Shown here one piece after another: positions 1 to 31,239 of a stretch of 64,000 nucleotides of DNA. Every line of letters begins with the position of its first letter. The first letter of the stretch is position 1. The stretch is from Hyalella azteca. Its lineage: Eukaryota; Arthropoda; Malacostraca; Amphipoda; Hyalellidae. The stretch lies in NCBI RefSeq assembly GCF_000764305.2, contig NW_025937435.1:2146-66145 (forward strand). The letters are read 5' to 3'. A program made the position numbers and the translations under genes. Below the pieces are notes generated by a model that made no database searches, was not told where the DNA came from, and was given only the letters and a program-made list of their open reading frames with translations.

Positions 1-115
1 CCCCTCAATAGTACCCCCCTCCCCCCCTCGTATTTATGAATGGCGTGCCGACGCGTGGGAAAAAACATGTGTCATGTGATATATATATTATTATTATACA
101 CATTTATATATATGT

Positions 116-780
116 GCTATAGCGTTGTTATCCTTATAGCTGCTGGAGCATGTATAGCGTTGTTATCTCTATAGCTGCTGGAGCAGGTATAGCGTTGTTA
201 TCCTTATAGCTGCTGGAGCAGGTATAGCGTTGTTATCCTTATAGCTGCTGGAGAGCAGGTATAGCGTTGTTATCTCAATGGCTGCTGGAGCACGTATAGC
301 GTTGTTATCCCTATATACAACAGCTCCTATATAACAGCCCTATAGCATTGTTATCCCTATATACAACAGCTCCTATATAACAGCCCTATAGCATTGTTAT
401 CCCTATATACAACCTGTCTCTTATACACATCTAGCAGTAGNTAGCATTGTTATCCCTATATACAACAACTCCTATATAACAGCCCTATAGCATTGTTATC
501 CCTATATATAACAGTCCTATAGTATTGTTATCCCTATATACAACAGCTCCTATATGACAGCCCTATAACATTGTTATCCCTATATATAACAGTCCTATAG
601 TATTGTTATCACTATATAGAACAGCTCCTATATAACAGCCCTATAATATTGTTGTCCTATATACAACAGCTCATATAAAACAGACCAATAACATTGTTAT
701 CCCTATATACAACAGCTCCTATATAACAGCCCAATAGCATTGTTCTCCCCACAGATAACAGCTCCCTGATAACACCTGCA
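116..780. repeat. Two related minisatellites (about 43 and 48 bp)
   Basis: Units built on TATAGCGTTGTTATCC with CTGCTGGAGCA (116-300) and TATAGCATTGTTATCCCTATA with CAGCTCCTATATAACAG (300-750). Interrupted by the adapter and N at 414-441. No gene seen. Confidence 0.9.
414..432. other. Tn5/Nextera mosaic end left in the assembly
   Basis: CTGTCTCTTATACACATCT is the exact 19-bp transposase mosaic end, nine bases before the single N at 441. It is library adapter, not genomic. Confidence 0.97.
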
Positions 781-854
781 GAGAATGACGGTTATCTTGT
801 GTCCGAGATACGCAAGAGATAAGGCAAGATAACAGCCCAGCCGGCCCACAGCCG

Positions 855-1075
855 GACAGTTAGTGCCAAGTGTTAGTGCTAAGTGTTAGTGACTGTTATT
901 AGTGTCAGTGCAACTGTTAGTGCTTACGGTTAGTGTTAATTGTTAGTGACTGTTATTAGTGGCAGTGCAACTGTTAGTGCTTACGGTTAGTGTTAAATGT
1001 TAGTGACTGTTATTAGTGGCAGTGCAACTGTTAGTGCTTACGGTTAGTGCCAAGTGTTAGTGCCAAACCACCACT
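855..1075. repeat. Minisatellite, about 58-bp unit
   Basis: Repeats of TGTTAGTGACTGTTATTAGT with GCAACTGTTAGTGCTTACGG, about four copies. Confidence 0.85.
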
Positions 1076-1287
1076 TTTCCGTTATAAATTTACAGTAATA
1101 GCGTCTCTGTAACTTTAATTTTTTACAACACTTTTCTTTAACTTCACTTTATGTTGTTTGTTGTTTGTGAATCAATTGACAGAATAAATAATTTTGAAAA
1201 TGTAAAAAAAAATTTATATATAAAAAATTACAAATTATTTTTTGTAATATTTGGAAATAAAATTAGAAATTCATTGTACGTGTTTTT

Positions 1288-1300
1288 AAACGCATATTAC

Positions 1301-1339
<39 letters not shown>

Positions 1340-1376
1340 TATTATGAATATTATTATTATCATTATTATTAAAGTT
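1288..1376. repeat. ATT/TAT microsatellite
   Basis: Trinucleotide tract immediately before the N at 1386 and the PLPP-like exon 1 acceptor. Confidence 0.9.
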
Positions 1377-1412
1377 TAATTATTANCCCTTTACCCCCAC
1401 AGGTCCCCCACG

Positions 1413-1642
1413 ATGATGGCGTACGAGCAGCAGCCCGCCTCCTCCCACCCCCCCAGTGGGGGTGGCAAGGCGAACCCCCCTTCCAAGATGGCCGTGAAGG
1501 GGGGGTCAGGGAAGTGGGTCAAGGTGACCCGCACGAAGGGCGGCCACCTCCTGCAGGAGGGGGAGAGCCTCCCCCTCATCCCCATGGGGGTTGCCGAGGG
1601 GATCGTGCTTGTCATCATGATCGTCATGAACTACCTCTTCAG
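1413..1642 (+). CDS. PLPP-like exon 1
   Basis: Starts with tandem Met codons and encodes a soluble N-terminus and the first membrane segment (IPMGVAEGIVLVIMIVMNYL). It ends in phase 2 at CTCTTCAG followed by GTGGGG. Three degraded copies of this exon end plus donor follow in the intron. Confidence 0.8.
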
Positions 1643-4600
1643 GTGGGGTTGTGGGGGTTATTGAGGGTCAAGGAGGTCCTCCCTCTTCAGGTAGGGGAGG
1701 GGGGTTGTGAGGGGGTTGTGGGGGTCGTGGGGGTTGAAAGGGTCCAAGGGGTACTATTTCTTCAGGTGGGGGTTGTCGGGGTTAGAGGGTTATGGGGGTC
1801 ATGGGGTTGTGGAGGTAAAGGGAGTACTACCTCTTTAGGTGGGGGTTGTGGGGGTTGGGGGGGTTAGTGGGGATCGTAGGGGTTACTGGGTTGCTACCAC
1901 TTTAGAATTAGGCATTTACTTTATTTGCTTATATTAAAGTATTAGAAGAAAATCAAATGTCGACAAAAGATAAACAAAATTATATTTTTAACTTCAGTAT
2001 ACAATCTGCACTCATTTAAATTAATGACACATTGTCGAAATAACGTGTACCTTTTCCCATATGTGGCGACATCTTGATCTACTTTAACCTGGAAAAAATA
2101 AAAATATTTTGACACACTCTGCAAGCATGTCACTTTATGGACAATATTACCCATTCACTTTTCTTTTTTTCATTCACATTCCCATTCAAAATGAAACCTC
2201 TGGGCAGCCAGTAGGCTTGGGAGATTTATTAATAGTCACTTTTATAGATTATATAAGAGGCAAGACATATATGAGGCTAGACTCTCATATATATAGTCAT
2301 AAGACTACATAGTCGGCAATGAGATTTTAAAGTCGTTGACTTTGTTCGGGTGGCCAAGCAGACCCAAAATAATTTCGACGCGATTGTAGCGACTCTAGGC
2401 CAGAGTCATAGGCTGACCACAAATTTTGTTACAATATGGCGACCGCAGAGCGTAGGTATGGTGAAAAAAGTTTAGTGGGTTTTTCTGGTCATAGGGGAAT
2501 GGTTGGTGGTCATAGAGGTTAAAAGAAACTGGGAAAATAGGGGTGAAGGGGTCCATACCACTTCCCAATTACCATTTCACCTCATAAAATCAACCCATAT
2601 TCACGTTAAACCAACCCCTACAACCCAGGTTCGACCCCAAAACACGTGACGCCTCAAGCCTGGCCGACTACCCTCGCGTGACCCTCTCCCCCAGCGATGT
2701 GCTCCCCCCTCGCCCCTACTACAACTACTCCCTCTCCCTCGCCGACAACCAAAACAACGAGTACTCTTTCGGGGTCTCCTTCACCATGCAGGAGTACGCC
2801 TTCTTTGTGCCCCTCTTCGTGGTGCCCCTCCTACTGGTGGGTAGAACAACCTGTGGGTACAATAGCCCTCTTGCTCATGGGTATAATGGGTATATTGTCC
2901 AATGAGTAGCGAATATGTTACCCTGGCTGGCGGGAACCGCCCACGGCCACGCGGGTACCCTCCCATACGGGGCATCGAACCCGCGTCCCCATGGGTTGTG
3001 TCCAGCTATCCCACCAGCAGACCCAGGCCACCTGGGTGATGACCAGCCATCCCGCCAGCAGGCCCAGGCCTAATGGGTGATGGCCAGCCCTCCCACCATC
3101 AGGCCCAGGTCACCTGGGTGTTCCCAGCCATCCTACCAGCAGGCCCAGGCCTCCTGGGTGATAGCCAGCCATCCTGCCAGCTGGCCCAGGCCTCCTGGGT
3201 GATGCCCAGTTATCCCGCCAGCAGGCCCAGGCCACCTGGGTGATGCCCAGTCAACCCACCAGCAGGCCCAGGCCTCCTGGGTGATGGCCAGCCATCCCAC
3301 CAGCAGGCCCAGGCCACCTGGGTGATGCCCAGTCATCCCACCAGCATGCCCAGGCAACCTGGGTGATGCCCAGTCATCCCACCAGCAGGCCCAGGCCTCC
3401 TGGATGATGACCAGCCATCCCACCAGCAGGCCTAGGCCACCTGGGTGATGCCCAGTCATCCCACCAGCAGGCCCAGGCCACCTGGGTGATGACCAGCCAT
3501 CCCACCAGCAGGCCCAGGCCACCTGGGTGATGCCCAGTCATCCCACCAGCAGGCCCAGGCCTCCTGGGTGATGACCAGCCATCCCACCAGCAGGCCCAGG
3601 CCACCTGGGTGATGACCAGCCATCCCACCAGCAGGCCCAGGCAACCTGGGTGATGCCCAGTCATCCCACCAGCAGGCCCAGGCCTCCTGGGTGATGACCA
3701 GCCATCCCATCAGCAGGCCCAGGCCTCCTGGGTGATGACCAGCTATTCCACCAGCAGGCTGAGGCCTAATGGGTGATGACCAGCCATCATACCAGCAGAC
3801 CCAGGTCATCTGGGTGATGACCAGCCATCCCACCAGCAGGCCCGGGCCTCCTGGGTGAAGGCCATCCATTCCACCAGCAGGCCCACGTCATCTGGGTGAT
3901 GACCAGCCATCCCACCAGCAGGCCCAGGCCTCCTGGGTGATGACCAGCCATAACACTGCAGACCTAAGTCGCAACACACTCACCTTTGGTCGGTGAAATG
4001 AATTTCCCCCCTGATACCCCCCAAGTCAACCATAACTTCAGCTGATCCAGCATCAGTTTCCCCAACTCCCCCATTAACCCCCTCCTCCCTGTCCATCTCC
4101 GCAGACGCTGGTAGTGGAGCTGGTGCAGCGTCAGTTCCCCCGGGGGCACATCAAAAACGTCGTGAGCTTCGATCTGCCCTTCCCCCCTTTCGTGCGCCGC
4201 ACTCTCCGCTTCTACTGTGAGCTCGATTAGGTCTAATTTATCCTTAATTACCATTAATTGTCCGAGGCTTTTAATAGGCCTATCTGAGACCGTCACTATG
4301 AAGGCCTCTTATCTAGTAGGACATGTCTCACCAAGTATATAACTACCCTAACAAAATTTAGATGCGGGCCCGACTTTGCAACAGCGACCGCCCAGGACAA
4401 GTATGTCCTGTGAATCAAGCGCTTATCTAACCACCTCTTCCCAGTCGGACGAACGCCATCCCCTCTCTATCCCAACGAACGCCATCCCCTCTATCTACAG
4501 CCCATATCAACCTATCTTCCCGTCACCCCCTCCATCCTGCCCCTCCTACTAACATAACCCCCACCTGCCCTTCCCCCTTTCAGACGCAGCCCATATCAAC

Positions 4601-6975
4601 CTATATTCCCCTCGCCGGATGGACCCCCTCCATCCTGCCCTTCCTACTGTCAGAACCCCCACCTCCCCTTCCCCCTTTCAGACGTCGCCCATATCAGCCT
4701 ATCCTCCCCTCACCCGACGGACCCATTCCCTCTTGCCCCTCTACTGATATAACCTCCCCCTCCCCTTAGCCTTTTCAGACGTCGCCCATTTCAACCTATC
4801 CTCCCCTCACCCGACGTACCCATTTCCTCTTGCCCCTCTACTGACATAACCTCCCCACCTATCTGCCCCCCCCAGACGTCTTCCTCTTCTATGGGTCCCT
4901 GGCGGGGATGGCGGCAGCCTTTCTGAAGCTGCTAATCCCCAAACCACGCCCCCACTTCCTCGCGGTGTGTGATGGGGCCACCTTACCCGGCAACCTCCTC
5001 TTCAACGTCAGCTCCTCCTGCAGTACCGCCGACTGGCCCGCCCTCAGGGAGTCCCTCAGATCCTTCCCCTCGTACCATGCCACCCTTGCCTTCTACGCGT
5101 GAGTACCTGGGGTCTGGGGCCTGGGGTCTGGGGCCTGGGGCCTGGGGCCTGGGACCTGGGACCTGGGACCTGGGACCTGGGACCTGGGACCTGGGACCTG
5201 GGACCTGGGACCTGGGACCTGGGACCTGGGGCCTGGGACCTGGGGCCTGGGGCCTGGGACCTGGGACCTGGGACCTGGGGCCTCCTGTGGCCTGGGGCCT
5301 GGGGCCTGTGGCCTGGGGCCATGCCCTGGGTACCTATTATTTACCTCCATTTCAGGGCTACTTTTTGGTACTGTAGCTAATTTATTTATTTATTTAATAT
5401 ATATAATATACAAAATAATGAAATATATTTAATTAATATAATATTTTTTATTTAATAATATAATTTTTTGGTACTTGTTTTCAGGGGTACATTCCTGGTA
5501 CTGTACCTTATGTACACCTGTCAGCTCAAGGGCACCTACAGCTCTGGGGGACTCCTCTCCCTCCCCGTGGGTGTCATGGCCGCCATTGGGGGACTGCACC
5601 GCTGGGTGACGTACCACGCTGACGGGTGGGACGTCGCGTGGGGGGCGGCCATCGGGGGAGTGGTGGCCCTGTGGGCGGTGAGTGACCTGGGGGAGTGACC
5701 CGTCCCCCCGCCCAGGCCTTCAACTCAGGGTTTGGGGAAGAGCCTCCGTCCCCGGGGCCCTACAACGTCCCCAGGCAGCGGTGGGGCCTTAAACTGGGTC
5801 GTTTTGACCCACTCATGGGCCCCCCTGAGGGGCCCTTGTCACTCAAAAAAATTGAGGGACTTTTATTTTTTTTAGTATTAATATATATTTTTATTTTCTT
5901 GACTCATTATTTAATTGAGTGTAACACTGCCTGCAATAAATGGGTCAAATTGCCTTAATAATAACAAACTTTCCTAACACAGCACTAGCAGTGAGAGCGG
6001 ACGTAGCACTGATACGGCCTTTTGCCGGGCTAAACTGAGTCAGGATGACCCACAAAACGGAAAAAAGTGCATCGATATATTATCGCATAATATATCTTTT
6101 CCCATAATATATCGTTAACATTTTCTTCCATATTCTTTCATTCAGTTCCCATAATATATCGTTGATTTTCCCTTCCATATTATTTCATTCAGTTCCCATA
6201 TTATATCGCTTACATTTTATTTCATATTATTTCCCTCAGTTCCCAAAATTTATCGTATATATTTCATCCCATATTCTTTCATTCTGTTCCTATAATATAT
6301 CGTTTATTTTTCCATCCAAATTCTTTCATTCAGTTCCTTTAACATATCGCTTACATTTTATTTCTTATTATTTCATCCATATCCCAAAAATTATCGTTCA
6401 CATTTCATTCCAATTCTTTCGTTCAGTTCCCATAATATATCGTTTACATTTTGTTCCAAATTTTTTCCTTTCATTCCCATAATATATCGTTCATGATTTT
6501 CTTCCATATTCTTTCATTCAGTTCCCATAATTTATCGTTTACATTCTCTTCCATATACTTTAGTTCAGTTCCCTTAATATAGCGTTCATATTGTTTTCCA
6601 AATTATTTCGTTTAGTTCCCACAATTTATCGTATACATTCCCTTCAATATTCTTTAGTTCAGTTCCCATAATATATCGCTTACATTTTGTTCGATATTCT
6701 TTCTTTCATTTCCCGAAATTTACCGTTCATATTTTCTCCCATATTCTTTCATTCAGTTCCCATAATATATCGTTTAATTTTCCTTCAATATTCTGTCCTT
6801 ACCTTCCCAAAATTTATCGTTCACATTATCTTTCACATTATTTCGTTTAGTTCCCAAAATTTATCGCTATAAATTAATTACCAATTAATTTAATTTCAGG
6901 TACTCGGTGCCGGCGTTCCGTCTTGCCCCCCCGTCACACCCACCACCCGCCACCAGTACAGCTCAAATATGTTGA
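1413..6975 (+). CDS. Phospholipid phosphatase family membrane protein (PLPP/PLPPR-like), 7 exons, 368 aa
   Basis: Exons 1413-1642, 2629-2836, 4105-4216, 4876-5098, 5485-5677, 5716-5780 and 6900-6975 sum to 1107 nt with all phases matching; every intron is GT-AG. About six membrane segments are seen (residues ~55-75, 128-150, 185-204, 252-270, 280-296, 308-322). Catalytic motif 1 is intact (K201, R208, P209, followed by HFLAVC). Motif 2 is PSYH (248-251) instead of PSGH. Motif 3 is HRWVTYHADGWDV (296-308), where the family has SR-x5-H: Ser is His and the base His aligns with Ala303. NVSS (227-230) is a likely N-glycosylation site in the loop that is glycosylated in the family. The PSxHATLAFYA context resembles vertebrate PLPPR proteins, which are catalytically degenerate; motif 1 resembles active PLPP enzymes. 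An AG precedes the ATG at 1401-1402, so a 5' UTR exon probably lies upstream. Activity on lipid phosphates is doubtful; family assignment is secure. Confidence 0.85.
1630..1870 (+). repeat. Exon-edge repeat: PLPP-like exon 1 end plus donor, three degraded copies
   Basis: CTACCTCTTCAGGTGGGGTTG at the exon 1 boundary recurs near 1680 (CCTCTTCAGGTAGGGG), 1755 (TTTCTTCAGGTGGGGG) and 1830 (ACCTCTTTAGGTGGGG). Confidence 0.75.
2629..2836 (+). CDS. PLPP-like exon 2
   Basis: Begins with the last base of R77, encodes the first extracellular loop (possible N-glycosylation at NYS) and the second membrane segment YAFFVPLFVVPLLL; ends in phase 0 before GTGGGT. Confidence 0.82.
3003..3955. repeat. 41-bp minisatellite in PLPP-like intron 2
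   Basis: About 23 copies of a unit containing CCATCCCACCAGCAGGCCCA and CCTGGGTGATGACCAG. Confidence 0.95.
4105..4216 (+). CDS. PLPP-like exon 3
   Basis: Thirty-seven codons plus one base; encodes the intracellular loop ending RRTLRFY, which matches the RR-x-x-RF element seen before the third membrane segment in the PLPPR family. Confidence 0.8.
4440..4870 (+). repeat. Acceptor-edge repeat before PLPP-like exon 4
   Basis: Units of about 100-115 bp, each with a pyrimidine tract and TTTCAGACG(TC/CA); copies of the acceptor lie near 4583, 4681 and 4780, ahead of the real CCCAGACGTC at 4875. Confidence 0.7.
4876..5098 (+). CDS. PLPP-like exon 4, catalytic motifs 1 and 2
   Basis: Encodes KLLIPKPRPHFLAVC (motif 1), the glycosylation site NVSS and SFPSYHATLAFY (motif 2, Gly replaced by Tyr). 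Acceptor CCCCCCCAG at 4875 is the last of several ACGTC-type acceptors repeated in the intron. Confidence 0.88.
5105..5330. repeat. 7-bp GGGACCT/GGGGCCT array in PLPP-like intron 4
   Basis: Starts seven bases after the donor at 5098; about 30 units. Confidence 0.95.
5485..5677 (+). CDS. PLPP-like exon 5, degenerate catalytic motif 3
   Basis: Encodes two membrane segments and GLHRWVTYHADGWDV, the position of the family motif SR-x5-H. The Asp-Val that follows the motif in active enzymes is kept, the Ser and catalytic His are not. Confidence 0.86.
5716..5780 (+). CDS. PLPP-like exon 6
   Basis: Encodes AFNSGFGEEPPSPGPYNVPR. The donor after CAGCG (GTGGGG) gives phase 2, which fits exon 7; reading through instead would add an AT-rich tail with a stop at about 5956. 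Confidence 0.7.
6075..6880. repeat. About 46-bp AT-rich minisatellite in PLPP-like intron 6
   Basis: Repeated CATTCAGTTCCCATAATATA, TCGTTTACATTTTCTTCCATATTC, roughly 17 diverged copies. Confidence 0.9.
6900..6975 (+). CDS. PLPP-like exon 7, C-terminus and stop
   Basis: Encodes a short Pro-rich cytoplasmic tail starting RYSVPAFR and ending AQIC then TGA. A polyadenylation hexamer lies 85 bases downstream. Confidence 0.7.
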
Positions 6976-7059
6976 TTGTTTGCTTCTTTAGCATGGCTTT
7001 ATTGGCTGATTTTAAAGTTAAGTTTCGTACAAAAATGTTGCCTTGATTTCCGTTTTTAA

Positions 7060-7065
7060 AATAAA
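7060..7065 (+). terminator. Polyadenylation signal AATAAA of the PLPP-like gene
   Basis: First AATAAA after the stop codon at 6975, in an AT-rich stretch; position fits a short 3' UTR. Confidence 0.55.
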
Positions 7066-7089
7066 GTTTTTGATTGAAAATTTCTTTTC

Positions 7090-7835
7090 ATTCCATTCCA
7101 TTAACTGGAAAAAAACTATTTATACATTCTTAGGCCTTAACTTGGTTCATAAAATATGATATTCTTATTCAAAACATGAAATCAAAATTGATTATATTTT
7201 TTATAAGCTTCAACAAAGATATCGTTATTATTAAATCAATATTATTCTTTTTTCATTAGATTCAGCGAAAATTTGTATCAGCTGATCACGTTTAATTTGA
7301 ATTAACTAAACTCAACTGATAAACAACCTGCCGCAGGCAATAACATCGACACGTGTTGAATTATGAATATCGAGTAGAAATTTAGATTTAGTTTCTCCTC
7401 AAAATAGAAAACGTGAAAGTTTTCTATCTCAAAGAAAGTTTATTTATGGGGTACCCTAATAAATTGGACGATAGGCCAACGGAAATTACGGAATGTATTG
7501 ATTAATCAGGCTTAGCATTGCATTGGCACACGACGACGACTGATAACGAACTTTGGAAGATATTTGTCTTCAAATAATATTATGTCATTGGAAGTGCGAG
7601 CCGTAAACTGTGATGACAAGGGGCCATACTTTCAAAAATCGCTAAAATCGCTCACGCTCAGTGAACGTAGGTACTTACGCTTTATTTTTTTCTCCATGAT
7701 TGGTGAATTTTGCTTAAGAGGTGTTAGTGATTGGTTTATGAACATACGATCTCTTAACTTTTTTTGAAAGTATAGGCAAAGGCCTCGATTGTGCAACCTG
7801 CGACCACCGCATAACTTACGACCACCGTACAACAG
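7090..7835. other. Non-repetitive AT-rich intergenic stretch
   Basis: No convincing exon or known element on either strand between the PLPP-like polyadenylation signal and the SINE. Confidence 0.5.
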
Positions 7836-7844
7836 CACAACAGG

Positions 7845-8090
7845 CAGGGTGGCCCAGTGGTTACAGTTCAGAGTACCAGGATTGAAGCAGTGAGTTGCGG
7901 GTTCGATCCCAGCTCTGTGCGCCAGTTTCTGGTCAGAATCGGCGAGGAGGCCGGGCGGTTAAGCACAGCAGAATTGTAGCAGTGAGTTGCGAGTTCGAGA
8001 CAGCAAAATGCTGTGAATGTTCTGCGATGTTATGAATCGGCGACAGGCCTACGGCCTAATAAACGCTGAAACCGCTATTATTATTATATA
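7845..8090 (+). mobile_element. tRNA-derived SINE, near full-length copy
   Basis: Head GGTGGCCCAGTGGTTA (A box) and GGGTTCGATCCC (B box) about 50 bases apart, then a second A/B pair (GGCCGGGCGGTTAA, GAGTTCGAGAC), a tail ending CCTAATAAACGCTGAAACCG and an ATT-rich end. Two other long copies and one half copy lie in the window. Confidence 0.8.
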
Positions 8091-8424
8091 AGTACGACCA
8101 CCGTAGCTAACTACTACAGTGAGCTAAGTGCTGTGGTAGTCGCAAGTGGTGACACGCAGCACACATCCTCCGTTTCTGCTCTCTCTCCCCCATCATCATC
8201 CCGCCTCTTCTCCCCCTTCATAACATAACATAGTGATGTCGGCGCTGAAATGTGATGTGGCCTGTCGCCGATTCTTATACTTTTTGTGACTTGTTAGATT
8301 AATCCCGCACCCCCATCATCATCCCTCCCCCCCCCACATCATCATCACCCCCATCCCCCCATCATCCGATTATGTCCTGATGCGCTGATGACGTCAACAG
8401 CGCCTGATTAGTTTTAATTGGCTC

Positions 8425-9000
8425 CTGAAGGACCAGTGATCGGCCATTGATTGGCCACTGATTGGCTCATGATTGGCCATTGATTGGCACATGATTGGCC
8501 ATTGATTGGCCACTGATTGGCACATGATTGGCCACTGATTGGCACATGATGGACCACTGATTGGCACATGATTGGCCATTGATTGGCACATGATTGGCCA
8601 CTGATTGGCATATGATTGGCCACTGATTGGCCACTGATTGGCACATGATTGGCCACTGATTGGCACCTGAAAGACCTTCCTGATAGGCCACTTATTGGCT
8701 GATTGGTGGGACAATAAAATAGCGGCGCTGGCGAGACGTTTACTGCAGTGAAGGTGCGAGTGCTGGCAGTGATTAGCAGAGTTAAAATGACAGTGATTGG
8801 CGCAGTTACACTAACAGTGATTGGCGCAGTTAAACGGACAGTGATTGACACAGGGTCTCTGGTATTGGCTATAATTTGGTCTCTGGTAATGGCAGTAATT
8901 AGATCTTAAAAAATAATGTAAAAAACAGACAATGATTGGCACAGTTAAACTGACAGTGATTGGCGCAGGGTCTCTGGTATTGGCAGTATTGGATCTTATA
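8425..9000. repeat. GATTGGC-rich minisatellites (CCAAT on the other strand)
   Basis: 17-18-bp units CACTGATTGGC(A/C)-CATGATTGGC (8425-8700), then CAGTGATTGGCGCAGTTAAA units to 9000. More than twenty GCCAATC matches on the minus strand, between two convergent gene ends. Confidence 0.85.
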
Positions 9001-9700
9001 AAATAATGTAAAAAAACAAGCAAATGGCAACGGACTAGAAGCGTAATGCTAACGACCTTAAGATTAACCTTAGCCTTAACCTTAACTTTAATTAAAATCT
9101 AACATTTTATATTATTTACACTGGTGTCATTGTTAAGGCTAAATAACTCCTTAGACCTTGACCTAAGGCCGAAATTCTAATAAACTTTATTTTAAAATTC
9201 TAAAAAAGCTCCAGGAAAATAAACTAAATAGGAATAAATATTCGAAATTTCTATCTTTTTAGCTAAAACTTTATTAACATTCAATAATTTCACAGTTTTT
9301 AGCAAATCTTTTCATTAATGTCAAATAATTTCGAAATTTGTAATCGAATTTTGTTACCGAAATTTTTTGGCACAAACTCCGGAGTTGCGGAAGCTCAAGT
9401 TTTTTTAAACTTTTTTCTTTAAACCTAGAATTTATTTTGTTAAATTTTCACTAAAATTTTCTATATCGCCAATTAATTTAAAGTGATTAGTATCTAAAAA
9501 ATGAGCTGTGGCAGCGATAGGTCCCTTTAATAATCGTTTCAAGGACCAATAATTATTTATTCAGTGATGCCACAGCTAAAATATCTGGCGCATTGAATTA
9601 CAAAAAATTTAGCACACAAATGCCATACAGAAAAATATGGTGCCGAATGTATAAAAATATACGCGATTACAGATGAAAAATTACTTTATGAAATACCGCA
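9000..9700. other. AT-rich stretch downstream of the alpha2-like gene
   Basis: No exon visible; carries the candidate polyadenylation hexamers at 9187-9192 and 9556-9561. Confidence 0.4.
9556..9561 (-). terminator. Possible polyadenylation signal AATAAA of the alpha2-like gene
   Basis: First convincing minus-strand AATAAA below the stop at 10135, about 575 bases downstream; another lies near 9187. Choice is uncertain. Confidence 0.35.
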
Positions 9701-9714
9701 AATACTAAACCTCT

Positions 9715-10130
9715 TTCTTACCCCTAGCCCCTCCCCTTAAGACCAAGTCCCCCTCTTCCTGTATTCAAGTCCCCAAGGGGCAACATTAATTCCTATTCAA
9801 GTCCCCATGAGGCTTCATTAACCCTCCTTTCAAGTCTGTCCTAAGGCCCCTTCAAGTCCCGTTTAAGTCCATCCTTTGTGTTCATTATATCCCGCTTAAG
9901 TCTCATCTGGAACCTTATTAAGTACCGTTCAAATACCCCCTTGGTTCCCTTATATCCCTTTTAAGTCCGCCCTTGGGCCTTCATTATCTCCCTTTTAAAG
10001 TCCCCTTCGTGGCCTCCCTCCGAGGCCTTTCAACTCCCCTTTGGGCCCTCCCTCCGAGGCCTCTTACTCCCCTCAGGATCTCCCCTTTGGGGCCTCCCCT
10101 TCGGGGCCCCTCTCCGGGGCCTCCAGCAGG
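9715..10130. repeat. Degenerate CAAGTCCC / GGCCTCC repeats
   Basis: Imperfect 25-40-bp units up to the stop codon of the alpha2-like gene; presumably transcribed as its 3' UTR. Confidence 0.6.
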
Positions 10131-10134
10131 GTCC

Positions 10135-30268
<20,134 letters not shown>

Positions 30269-30289
30269 CTGGGGGAGAGGGGGGAGGAG

Positions 30290-30580
30290 GGTTATTTGTG
30301 GCACACTTGTGGCACACTTCACTCCATGACGTACTTCACTCCATGACACACTTGTGGCACGCTTCACTCCATGACACACTCGTGGCACACTTCACTCCAT
30401 GACACACTTGTGGCACACTTCACTCCATGACACACTTGTGACACACTTCACTCCAAGGAAGGTACGTTAAGGGAAGGTACGTTAAGGGAAGGTACGTTAA
30501 GGGAAGGTACGTTAAGGGAAGGTACGTTAAGGGAAGGTACGTCAAGGGAAGTTAAGAGAAGGTACGTTATTGGAAGGTAC
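30290..30580. repeat. Minisatellites CACACTTGTGGCACACTTCA (about 28 bp) and GGGAAGGTACGTTAA (15 bp)
   Basis: Two adjacent arrays directly upstream of the alpha2-like exon 2 acceptor. Confidence 0.95.
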
Positions 30581-30582
30581 GT

Positions 30583-30790
30583 GGGCCCAAATAATGTGTC
30601 ATGGGCCCCAATAAAGTGTCATGGGGCCCAAATAATGGTCCCAAATAATATGGCATGGCCCCAATAATGTGCCATGGGCCCAAATAATATGCCATGGGCC
30701 CAAATAATGCGTCATGGGCCCAAATAATATGCCATGGGCCCAAATAATGTGTCATGGGCCCAAATAATGTGTCATGGGCCCATTAGTCCC
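30583..30790. repeat. 20-bp GGGCCCAAATAATGTGTCAT array
   Basis: About ten units upstream of alpha2-like exon 2. Confidence 0.95.
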
Positions 30791-30954
30791 GCCGAGGACT
30801 TTGGCCCTCACAACAAGTATGCATAATGAGCGCATACTTGGACCCAGACAGACTGCACTCACAAAGGGCACCTCACAAAGGGCTCCTTGTGAGGGTCGGC
30901 GCCTCTGAGATGAGCGAGACCTTCTCTGGGTGTCTCTTGAGAGACCATAAAGAG

Positions 30955-31200
30955 GGTAAGACATGAGGGTAAGACATCAGAGTAAGGAAGTGTAAGACCT
31001 GAGTATAAGTAAGTGTAAGACATGAGGTAAGTGAGGGTAAGACATGAAGGTAAGTAAGGATAAGACCTAGGGTGTAAATGCTTGTAAGACCTGGGTGTAA
31101 GTGAGGGTAAGACATGAAGGTAAGTGAGGGAAAGACCTGGGGTGTAAATGCTTCTAAGACCTGGATGTAAGTGAGGGTAAGACGTGAGGTCAATACGAGA
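30955..31200. repeat. GTAAGACATGAGGTAAGTGA repeats
   Basis: Imperfect 20-25-bp units between the 20-bp array and the LINE remnant. Confidence 0.85.
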
Positions 31201-31239
31201 GGGTAAACGCTTCCATAAGTATACCACACACCAGCTCCT

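Noticed and set aside
1151..1372. 73-codon frame ending in poly-Tyr
   Set aside because: Translation of the ATT/TAT microsatellite.
30790..30845. Minus-strand MRSLCILVV as the alpha2-like signal peptide
   Set aside because: Hydrophobic core too short and no donor giving phase 0 into exon 2.
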